Both the position numbers and the translations under genes were made by a program. Of a stretch of DNA of 5,310 bases, positions 1 to 5,310 are shown piece by piece; within the stretch, counting starts at the first letter, position 1; every line of letters begins with the position of its first letter. Source of the stretch: Verrucomicrobia bacterium TMED44 (GTDB lineage Bacteria > Verrucomicrobiota > Verrucomicrobiia > Opitutales > Seribacteraceae); NCBI GenBank assembly GCA_002168015.1, contig NHCX01000096.1, positions 13,560 to 18,869 on the forward strand. The letters run 5' to 3'. The notes under the pieces are model-generated. The model saw nothing but the letters and a program-made list of their open reading frames with translations, did no database searches and had not been told where the DNA came from.

Positions 1-507
1 CTGATCTATGACTCCGACAATTTGCCCGAGCCCTTCTAATGCAAGGTATTCAGATTGCAGTGTGACCAAAAGATGGTCGGCAGCACAAAGTGAATTCATT
101 GAAAGCAACCCGAGTGTCGGTGGACAATCCAAAAGAATGCAGCGTAACCCATATTCGTTTCGAAGACGGTCGATGGAAGAATGCAGTTTGGTTAGATAAT
201 TGGCTTGCGAACTAAGCTCGAGTTCCGCGGCAGCCAGATCCAGCTCAGAAGGCACAATCCATAAGTTCTGTCTACCGGATGAAATAACCCGACTGGAAAG
301 GTCTTCGCCACTAAGAAGAGGTTCATAGACTCCGCCACCAGGGGTTTTATCCAAACCGAGAGAACTAGTGGCGTTGGCCTGTGGATCCATATCAATGATA
401 AGGGTGGGGATTCCTTGATTACTCAATGCTGAGCCGAGGTTAACGGTTGTTGTGGTCTTACCGACACCTCCCTTTTGATTAGCAATGGCTAGTACAACTG
501 CTGGCAT
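1..507 (-). CDS. parA: ParA/Soj-type chromosome-partitioning ATPase (3' end outside window)
   Basis: This is a P-loop ATPase of the ParA/MinD superfamily. In parABS systems it binds DNA non-specifically as an ATP dimer and is released by ParB, which moves replicated origins apart. The first 169 residues are present and the frame is open at the window edge; relatives are about 255-265 residues, so roughly a third is missing. Visible motifs are the deviant Walker A KGGVGKTT (residues 12-19, signature Lys12 and P-loop Lys17), the A' motif DMDPQAN (39-45, with Asp41 matching the hydrolytic Asp of Soj), and Walker B CILLDCPP (123-130). The family-typical LQSEYLALEGLGQI lies at 150-163. An in-frame TAG two codons upstream fixes the ATG at 507 as the first possible start; no clear Shine-Dalgarno sequence precedes it. 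The gene lies 81 bp downstream of the acetyltransferase on the same strand and could be read through from it, though I see no strong terminator or promoter in the gap. A parB gene would be expected beyond position 1. The close match to Soj argues against MinD or a plasmid-type ParA. Confidence 0.95.
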   Translation of the reverse strand, partial: MPAVVLAIANQKGGVGKTTTTVNLGSALSNQGIPTLIIDMDPQANATSSLGLDKTPGGGVYEPLLSGEDLSSRVISSGRQNLWIVPSELDLAAAELELSSQANYLTKLHSSIDRLRNEYGLRCILLDCPPTLGLLSMNSLCAADHLLVTLQSEYLALEGLGQIVGVIDQ

Positions 508-588
508 GGTTCGCTAAAGTACCAATTATGAAGATTCTGTCGAGTGACAAAGAGGATAATTCATCAACAAGAAATAGCTTGGTGAGTC

Positions 589-1221
589 TTAAGGGTTTGG
601 AAATACCCTGAAGTAATCCTCTTTTGTACATGATGCATAGATCATGCTTACATTTCGGCCTTTAACTTGGGCATAATCTTTAAATTCTGCCTCCCTTCGA
701 AAGCCAGAAGCCTCAATGGTATGAACCAACATAATTTCTGAGCCCGCCGTTTCTATTGATATTTTATCTAATAATAAAACAGTAAAAGCACATTTCATAA
801 GGAGGTGTAGAATAATACTGCAATATCGCCCAAAGTGAGCCGCATCATCAGATCTATCAGGATCTAAAAAAAAATAGGTCTTAGCCTGTAAATCTGTCCA
901 TTTAATATCGGTAAACCCAGCAATCCCTATAAGGGTGTCCGTATGATCAAGACGAAGATGAACAGCTTGCGGATTTGGGTCAAGCAGGCTTGCTTTAATT
1001 GAAGTAAGAAAGCTATCTTCATCGACTCCGCTCAAGGGATGGTCAGGCAGTAACGAAGACGCCTTCTGACTTTGCCATGCAAAAAGTCTCCGGGGATCTT
1101 CGGTTTGCAAAGGTTTGATTCTATGCCCCTGAAAATTGATTTCCATTCCTTTAAGAACTTTATAATTCAGCGGTCCACCGATCGGTTTACTTGTTGGATT
1201 TGTGAACTTCTTAAAATCCAT
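589..1221 (-). CDS. GNAT-family N-acetyltransferase, candidate amino-sugar acetyltransferase (PseH-like role)
   Basis: The 210-residue protein has the layout of the RimJ/RimL-like branch of GNAT acetyltransferases. It has an N-terminal IKPLQTEDPRRLFAW segment (35-49), a central strand LIGIAGFTDIKW (97-108), a YFFLDPDRSDD segment leading into the acetyl-CoA helix (116-145), and a late EASGF (170-174) followed by a MIY strand (193-195). Next to a PseC-type aminotransferase, the likely job is acetylating the new 4-amino group of the UDP-sugar, as PseH does; that role comes from context, not from PseH-specific residues. The pyrophosphate-binding loop, usually R/Q-x-x-G-x-G/A, is weak here (AAHFGRY, 127-133, one glycine). 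The start at 1221 lies one base after the aminotransferase stop, which suggests translational coupling. Met26 (position 1146) is an alternative start that would remove an N-terminal extension unlike the family. A run of nine T (coding strand, 866-874) encodes part of YFFL. Fold confidence is high; substrate confidence is low. Confidence 0.82.
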   Translation of the reverse strand: MDFKKFTNPTSKPIGGPLNYKVLKGMEINFQGHRIKPLQTEDPRRLFAWQSQKASSLLPDHPLSGVDEDSFLTSIKASLLDPNPQAVHLRLDHTDTLIGIAGFTDIKWTDLQAKTYFFLDPDRSDDAAHFGRYCSIILHLLMKCAFTVLLLDKISIETAGSEIMLVHTIEASGFRREAEFKDYAQVKGRNVSMIYASCTKEDYFRVFPNP

Positions 1222-1222
1222 C

Positions 1223-2383
1223 TTAATTTAAGAATTCATTCAAAGATGAGATTACTTTTTCCTGCTCATCTTGAGTGAGTTCAGGATGCATGGGGATGCT
1301 AAGACATTGATTAAAATAAGTCTCAGCTCCCGGAAAATCATTTTCTGTATAACCGGACGCGTGATATGGGTGGCGATAGAGTGGAATATAGTGCACTTGC
1401 GTGATGATTTCCCGACTCTTCAGGAAATGATAAGCTTCATCCCGCATACCAGCCTCCATAAAGCGAATCACATACAAGTGCCAGGCGTGTCCATCAACAC
1501 AAGGCGGGCGCTCAAGTTTCCCTGTAAAGGAATTGCTGGAGAAAGCATTATCGTATCTCTGGGCAAGGATATGCCTGGATTGAATGGATGCACCCAGACG
1601 GCTCAACTGCTCGATTCCAAGAGCTGCCTGTATATCGTTCAGGCGGAAATTCCACCCGAGGTCGATCTGTTCGTAGTACCACGGTCTTTCCTTGCTATGC
1701 TCAGTATCACGGGTGATGCCGTGTGAACGTAAAAGACCGGCTCTTTGAGAAAGATTCCTGGAGTTAGTAAGAATGGCTCCACCTTCTCCGCAACATATAT
1801 GCTTAACTGGATGAAAACTGACGGTTGCCGCGTCTGTCCATTTACATGAACCACTGAATTCCTTGTCCCCTGCAGTATTTGTACTGAATGCCCCAGGCGA
1901 ATGGGATGCATCCTCCACGACCCGAAAGCCATACTTCTGGCATAAATTATAAATATCTTCGAGCGGAGAAATTTTCCCTGCCAGAGAAACGGGGGAAACA
2001 ACACGAGTGCCAGTTTTGTTTCCATCGCGGATGCTCGACATTACTTTTTCAAGAGAATTTAGATCAATAAGACCGTCCTCCTGGCCGACATCACAAAATC
2101 TAACCTCAGCCCCGAGGTATCGAAAAGCATTCGCGGTTGCGGCAAAAGTAATTGCGGGCACAATTCCCACCGAATCGGCATCTACTCCAATCGCTGCATA
2201 AGCAAGTTGCAGGGCTGATGTTCCACTAGAGCAAGCAATGGCATGATTAACTTGAAAGGATTCGGCCAAAGATTCCTCAAACTCTGGAACTTTTGGCCCT
2301 TGCGTGAGCCACGGTGATCCCAAAACTTCAGCAACCGCCTCTTTGTCCTTAGCATTTATTGATTGTTTAGAGTATGGAATCAT
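1223..2383 (-). CDS. pseC: PseC-type UDP-4-keto-6-deoxy-hexosamine aminotransferase (DegT/DnrJ/EryC1 family)
   Basis: This is a PLP-dependent sugar aminotransferase. PseC converts the 4-keto sugar made by PseB into UDP-4-amino-4,6-dideoxy-N-acetyl-beta-L-altrosamine, with glutamate as usual amino donor, in the cytoplasm. The 386 residues match the usual full length. Visible signatures are the PseC-like opening MIPYSKQSINAKDKEAV with SPWLTQGPKVPEFE (23-36), the phosphate-binding SSGTSA (52-57), VVEDASHSPGA (155-165, Asp158 contacting the PLP ring nitrogen), FHPVKHICCGEGG (190-202) with Lys194 as the Schiff-base lysine, NFRLND (245-250) and VHYIPLYRHPYH (330-341). HPVKH-x-x-x-GEGG is characteristic of PseC; the two cysteines at 197-198 stand where threonines are common. 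The ATG at 2383 gives the conserved N terminus. It has no good Shine-Dalgarno sequence, and a four-codon frame (M-V-I-P-stop, 2397 to 2383) ends on its first base. The gene heads a minus-strand block with the acetyltransferase. A related transaminase for another 4-amino-6-deoxy sugar remains possible. Confidence 0.9.
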   Translation of the reverse strand: MIPYSKQSINAKDKEAVAEVLGSPWLTQGPKVPEFEESLAESFQVNHAIACSSGTSALQLAYAAIGVDADSVGIVPAITFAATANAFRYLGAEVRFCDVGQEDGLIDLNSLEKVMSSIRDGNKTGTRVVSPVSLAGKISPLEDIYNLCQKYGFRVVEDASHSPGAFSTNTAGDKEFSGSCKWTDAATVSFHPVKHICCGEGGAILTNSRNLSQRAGLLRSHGITRDTEHSKERPWYYEQIDLGWNFRLNDIQAALGIEQLSRLGASIQSRHILAQRYDNAFSSNSFTGKLERPPCVDGHAWHLYVIRFMEAGMRDEAYHFLKSREIITQVHYIPLYRHPYHASGYTENDFPGAETYFNQCLSIPMHPELTQDEQEKVISSLNEFLN

Positions 2384-2426
2384 TACGGTATTACCATTCT
2401 TTGAAATTTCGAGTGGATTCCAAGTC

Positions 2427-2435
2427 TATTATACT
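2427..2435. promoter_or_regulatory. Candidate overlapping divergent -10 elements between pseC and the cytidylyltransferase gene
   Basis: The 90-bp gap between the divergent genes (2384-2473) must hold start signals for both blocks unless the genes are read from elsewhere. On the minus strand, positions 2433-2428 read TATAAT, a perfect sigma-70 -10 box, which would give a leader of roughly 40 nt before pseC. On the plus strand the same bases offer TATTAT (2427-2432) or TATACT (2430-2435), each one mismatch from consensus. No good -35 box is properly spaced on either strand: TTGAAA at 2401-2406 is 20 bp from TATTAT. The assignment rests on the -10 match and position alone. Confidence 0.4.
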
Positions 2436-2473
2436 TTGATCTTTGCCTAAGAATTAAGTAAGGTTTGCTAGAT

Positions 2474-3025
2474 ATGAAAATTGTCGGCTCTGTAATTGCA
2501 CGCCTTGGAAGTAAAAGACTCACCTACAAAAATATTTTACCCTATAAAGGGGAACCTCTAATTGTGCGTGCTTTAAGAAAATTAGTTAACTCTAAATTAT
2601 TTGATGAAGTCGTACTTTCCACGGACAGCGAGCTCATTGCCCGCACATGCCTGGATATTGGTGGAGTTTCCTTACTTAATCGACCACCCGAGCTTTCTTC
2701 AGACGAAGTTCCATCTATCCCGGTTTTTCAGCATATCCTCCGAAATTTCCCATCAGACATTCACCTTAATTATAACTGCAATTTTCCTGAATGTGAAATC
2801 TCAGTATTTGAACAGTCTATTGAATTAACTGCGGAGCATGGAGAATCTCTTTCTATACCTTACGCGGTTTGGTCACAGACTAAAGCAAAGCTTGAGAATT
2901 ATGGAGACCCCATGGTTTTGCCTGCCCATCAATTCGAAACTTCAGCAGTACATCCAATAGATATTCATACCATGGAAGATCTCTTGCTGGCACATAAGGA
3001 TAATCAAAAAAGTTTTGATTGGTAA
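2474..3025 (+). CDS. Compact acylneuraminate/pseudaminate cytidylyltransferase-like protein
   Basis: The 183-residue protein resembles CMP-sugar synthetases (NeuA/PseF family), which transfer CMP from CTP to a nonulosonic acid before a glycosyltransferase uses it. The N-terminal nucleotide-binding signature is clear: IARLGSKRLTYKN (8-20) followed by GEPLI (26-30), then VVLSTDS (46-52) and NRPPELSSDEVPSI (69-82), which matches the family RPxxLSxD. The C terminus keeps an IDIHTMEDL motif (162-170), where the family usually has IDIDTxEDL. Oddities are clear. Relatives are about 220-235 residues; here the middle is shortened, the usual LQPTSPLR is replaced by LNYNCNFPECE (98-108), and the second metal-binding Asp of DID is His165. 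ATG at 2474 is preferred because AAGG at 2460-2463 lies 10 bases upstream and it gives the family N terminus; a TTG at 2465 would add three residues. It starts a plus-strand block divergent from pseC. Family confidence is good; activity and substrate are uncertain. Confidence 0.82.
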   Translation: MKIVGSVIARLGSKRLTYKNILPYKGEPLIVRALRKLVNSKLFDEVVLSTDSELIARTCLDIGGVSLLNRPPELSSDEVPSIPVFQHILRNFPSDIHLNYNCNFPECEISVFEQSIELTAEHGESLSIPYAVWSQTKAKLENYGDPMVLPAHQFETSAVHPIDIHTMEDLLLAHKDNQKSFDW

Positions 3026-3095
3026 AAAAAAACACTTTTGGAGTAAAGTTTCTTTAATATGATCCGATCTTACAAGCAAAGATCTTATAAATTTC
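3026..3095. other. AT-rich intergenic spacer between the cytidylyltransferase and exported-protein genes
   Basis: This 70-bp spacer is AT-rich. It begins inside a run of nine A that overlaps the preceding stop codon (3024-3032). A weak hairpin ACTTT/AAAGT (3034-3038 with 3045-3049) followed by TTCTTT is too short and AT-rich to call a terminator. TTTAAT at 3053-3058 is a possible -10 box without a matching -35. There is no Shine-Dalgarno sequence near the ATG at 3096. Read-through from the cytidylyltransferase gene is therefore as likely as a separate promoter. Confidence 0.5.
3061..3087. repeat. Short GATC-rich repeat and hairpin upstream of the exported-protein gene
   Basis: The heptamer GATCTTA occurs at 3066-3072 and again at 3081-3087, 15 bp apart, with a third GATC at 3061-3064. 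GATCTT (3066-3071) can also pair with AAGATC (3079-3084) around a seven-base loop, and AAGATCTT (3079-3086) is an eight-base palindrome. The cluster ends nine bases before the ATG at 3096. It could be an operator or a 5' leader hairpin. It is short enough to have arisen by chance in AT-rich DNA. Confidence 0.35.
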
Positions 3096-3680
3096 ATGGA
3101 AAATTCAAAATATTTAAACCTACGAATAGGGCTTGTAGCCCTCTTCTCCATTTTTCTGTTTACTCACCCATCTCACAGTTTTATAGAGACTAAAAGATTT
3201 GATGCCAAGGCCACCCCAAGGGCAAAATACTTGGCTAATTCAAGACCATCCACTCTTCGTTATGCTGACCCTATTGCTATTGCCGACCGTAGGGTGCTCC
3301 TTTCCCTTGCGATTATTCCCACTCCTGCAACACAGGCTCCGTTTGAGGAAAACGCAACGGCACCATCCAGTATTCCGCTAATAGCATATGAAAGTGATGA
3401 AATGCCTTCCTTGATTGATCCATCGGGCACTCAACCACCCGCATCAAATAATTTGCCTGAACCTCAGCCAATTTTGCCGGTAGCAGACCCGTTCAACGAA
3501 AGCACCCCTCCACTCAATCTTAATTCTACAGATGACTTGCTCAATTTATTTGAACAATCCAACCGTAACCGTGGAATGACCCCGGGTTACAATTCAATCC
3601 CTTTTATTCCACCTTTCACCAGTGCCCCAGACAACTTAAGAGTCGATTCGAAAGCATCCTACAAGAAAGTTAGAAAATGA
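3096..3680 (+). CDS. Exported proline-rich protein of unknown function
   Basis: I do not recognise a family for this 194-residue protein. It starts with a signal-like segment: a few polar and basic residues to Arg10, a hydrophobic core GLVALFSIFLF (12-22), then THPSHS with possible signal peptidase I cleavage near residue 28. An uncleaved membrane anchor is also possible. There is no lipobox cysteine; the protein contains no cysteine at all. Residues 41-75 include basic RPSTLRYADPIAIADRR. From about 75 to 180 it is rich in Pro, Ser and Asn, probably disordered. Three short motifs there, YESDEMP (98-104), PQPIL (123-127) and STDDLLNLFEQ (144-154), recur in the same order in the next protein. 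The next gene starts inside this stop codon (ATGA, 3677-3680), so the two are almost certainly translated together. No usable Shine-Dalgarno sequence precedes ATG 3096, but the in-frame signal sequence supports it. A role in the envelope with its neighbour is inferred. Confidence 0.75.
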   Translation: MENSKYLNLRIGLVALFSIFLFTHPSHSFIETKRFDAKATPRAKYLANSRPSTLRYADPIAIADRRVLLSLAIIPTPATQAPFEENATAPSSIPLIAYESDEMPSLIDPSGTQPPASNNLPEPQPILPVADPFNESTPPLNLNSTDDLLNLFEQSNRNRGMTPGYNSIPFIPPFTSAPDNLRVDSKASYKKVRK

Positions 3681-5310
3681 AACTACCTGCAACCTTTATC
3701 ATCATAGTGTTTATAATTGGGTCTGCCTATGGTCAGAATGCTGGGCTGGAAACAAAGACTATTGAGGATATGATGGAGCATATTGACGAACTCCTTAATG
3801 AAGTAGACCAGGCTAACGATTCCAAAAAATACAATGATCCATCTAAAACCCTACTTCTACCCACCAGCGATGACTTGGACCGACCCTTTCGTTACGAAAA
3901 CGAGTTGATGCCAGAGAATCTACAACCATCAATTGAAGATCCAGATCCCATCTTGCTCACTCCGCCCGCGGATAGACAACCAGTAATTAGCACCAGTTCA
4001 CCCGTAAAGCCTTTATCACTACCGGCTTCTGCTCAATCAAGCCTCGACTACTCTAGTGCTTCGATTGACGATTTACTCCGTGAAGTTGAATCTTTGGAGT
4101 TACCTGAATTTGTTGCACCTATCCGGATGCCAACTGAAGGCATGGCAACCCCTCTTCCTTCACCCTCAAAGCAACCTGTTGTTTCTACTCCAGCAAAAGA
4201 TGTCATCTTAAGTCCAATTCTTCAAAAAAATATGCCTTCGGAGGCTTCCGATATAGACATAGAACAATACACAGTCTTGGGCGAGACGATTGATTATGAG
4301 ATGAAGGAAAGAATAAGGGAGGCGATCATGGCCACAAGAATGGCATCAGGTGGTAGCGATAACCCATTCGTGACAAGATCGGTATTTAAGGCAACCTCCT
4401 ATTGTAATCGGGTATTGGGCCGATTAAATGGCTCGAACCACAAGCGCTACAGAAGAGATATTTTACTCTCCATGATTGGCATGCATGAGAAAAATCAGGC
4501 ATGGGTCGATGCGGCCAAGAATTATGAACGGTTCGTCGAGGAGTTTGCAGCTAACGACTCGTATCCTTTCGAAGATCATGAAGATGCACCAGGAATTCCC
4601 GACTTAAAGGCTGATTTAGGTTCAACCGTTAAATTCCTTGAGGGCCTTAAGCGTGGTGCACCCACCATACCGGAAACACATATCCGCTTGGGTAAAATCT
4701 ACCGATCTCTGGGAGCTCACAGGATGGCCTTGAATAAGTTTTATGATGCAATTAACGCAACCTTGACTCTGCCAAGGAATGAAGCTTTTGAATTGGCGGC
4801 GCGAAAAAAGGGTCAAACCTATCAAAGCAGAATGGACGCTGAGTCCAACCAAGCAATGTTCGAGATCGCAGAAACCTTCATGGATTCAGAAGATTATGAT
4901 AATGCCATTAAGTTTTTCGATCGCCTTTGGAGACTCGATCAACTCAATGATCCCGATCGGGCAGTTGTGAGATTCAAGCAAGGCTTAGCACATTATCGAA
5001 GGGCGAGAGAAAGCCTTCGTGAAAAAGAAAGGATTGACCGACTTTCTCCTGAAAAACGAATGTTACAGGAAGCCAATTATGAAGAAACCCCTCGGGCTGA
5101 TTTTGCAAAAGTAAAAGAAGTACTTCGAGGATACCAAAAGTTATATCCAAATAGTCCGTATGTTCCGGAATCTCACTATTTACTTGCCTTAACCTTTGAG
5201 CAACTCAATCAGGATGAGGAGTCAATCCGTCAACTTCTTGCTTTGCTTAAAGAAGCTGACTTCAATCCTGAAAAATCCTTACCGGCAGAAGAGGCTCGTA
5301 CCATCCGGGA
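3677..5310 (+). CDS. Exported TPR-repeat protein with disordered N-terminal region (3' end outside window)
   Basis: The frame stays open from ATG 3677 to the window end (544 complete codons plus two bases). It begins with a signal peptide: KLPATFIIIVFIIGSAYG, with likely cleavage after Gly19 (A-Y-G before Gln20), so the mature protein should lie in the periplasm or outer envelope. Residues 20-195 are acidic and Pro/Ser-rich, probably disordered, with two copies of an I-D-[DE]-LL-x-EV motif (36-43 and 130-137). From about 196 it turns helical. TPR-like helix pairs are visible around 333-361 (IRLGKIYRSLGAHRMALNKFYDAI), 394-421 (FEIAETFMDSEDYDNAIKFFDRL) and 482-526. The last, with YQKLYPNSPYVPESHYLLAL, resembles BamD/CpoB-type repeats. 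TPRs form protein-binding solenoids, so this is probably a scaffold or assembly factor rather than an enzyme. The start overlaps the upstream stop by ATGA, indicating coupling. I cannot name the family or its partner; the missing C terminus could hold another domain. Confidence 0.88.
   Translation, partial: MKLPATFIIIVFIIGSAYGQNAGLETKTIEDMMEHIDELLNEVDQANDSKKYNDPSKTLLLPTSDDLDRPFRYENELMPENLQPSIEDPDPILLTPPADRQPVISTSSPVKPLSLPASAQSSLDYSSASIDDLLREVESLELPEFVAPIRMPTEGMATPLPSPSKQPVVSTPAKDVILSPILQKNMPSEASDIDIEQYTVLGETIDYEMKERIREAIMATRMASGGSDNPFVTRSVFKATSYCNRVLGRLNGSNHKRYRRDILLSMIGMHEKNQAWVDAAKNYERFVEEFAANDSYPFEDHEDAPGIPDLKADLGSTVKFLEGLKRGAPTIPETHIRLGKIYRSLGAHRMALNKFYDAINATLTLPRNEAFELAARKKGQTYQSRMDAESNQAMFEIAETFMDSEDYDNAIKFFDRLWRLDQLNDPDRAVVRFKQGLAHYRRARESLREKERIDRLSPEKRMLQEANYEETPRADFAKVKEVLRGYQKLYPNSPYVPESHYLLALTFEQLNQDEESIRQLLALLKEADFNPEKSLPAEEARTIR

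Noticed and set aside
525..550. Possible parA promoter: TTGTCA and CATAAT on the minus strand
   Set aside because: The spacing between the two boxes is only 14 bp and the implied leader would be about 11 nt, so I do not call it.
1271..1726. 151-codon plus-strand reading frame
   Set aside because: It lies wholly antisense to pseC, whose product is full length with all catalytic motifs; the translation shows no family features.
1639..2025. 128-codon minus-strand reading frame
   Set aside because: It is a shifted frame inside pseC on the same strand and its translation resembles no protein family.
2383..2397. Four-codon leader frame (M-V-I-P-stop) ending on the first base of pseC
   Set aside because: It has no Shine-Dalgarno sequence and is short enough to be chance; it is noted only because its stop overlaps the pseC start.
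3034..3055. Possible rho-independent terminator after the cytidylyltransferase gene
   Set aside because: The stem is five base pairs, mostly A-T, and the T tract is interrupted; this is too weak to call.
3059..3197. Small plus-strand reading frame starting at ATG 3059, upstream of and overlapping the exported-protein gene
   Set aside because: It is in another frame from the signal-peptide gene, its GGAG is about 15 bases from the ATG, and the product has no recognisable features.
4622..4852. 76-codon minus-strand reading frame
   Set aside because: It is antisense to the continuous TPR-protein frame and has no start signals or recognisable domain.

Overview
The window holds six protein-coding genes in two divergent blocks and no RNA gene, insertion sequence or CRISPR array that I can see. 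The organism is a bacterium with moderate GC. It is probably Gram-negative, because two adjacent genes encode proteins with export signals and one of them carries tetratricopeptide (TPR)-type helical repeats of the kind common in envelope assembly proteins. Shine-Dalgarno sequences are weak or absent before most genes. That, with a Soj-type ParA and a proline-rich TPR protein, makes me think loosely of a marine Verrucomicrobiota (Opitutae-like) or related lineage. This is a low-confidence inference.

Left block, minus strand, reading from 2383 down to 1: a PseC-type sugar aminotransferase (1223-2383), a diverged GNAT acetyltransferase one base behind it (589-1221), then after 81 bp a Soj-type ParA ATPase (507 down to 1) that runs off the window. 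Right block, plus strand: a compact cytidylyltransferase of the CMP-sialic/CMP-pseudaminic acid synthetase type (2474-3025), a proline-rich exported protein of unknown function (3096-3680), and, overlapping it by ATGA, a long exported TPR protein (3677 to the window end) that is cut by the edge. The 90 bp between the two blocks (2384-2473) carries overlapping, oppositely directed -10-like elements.

The aminotransferase, acetyltransferase and cytidylyltransferase fit three steps in making a CMP-activated nonulosonic acid such as pseudaminic acid: C4 amination, N-acetylation and CMP activation. The dehydratase (PseB), UDP-sugar hydrolase (PseG) and synthase (PseI) are not in the window. The cytidylyltransferase is short and lacks recognisable versions of some family motifs, and the acetyltransferase has a weak acetyl-CoA loop and a nine-T tract, so the exact sugar and the activity of both enzymes are open. 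The two exported proteins share an ordered set of short motifs in their disordered regions, which suggests that they work together or share a binding partner. I know of no described system that matches this pair, and I regard it as the least explained part of the window.
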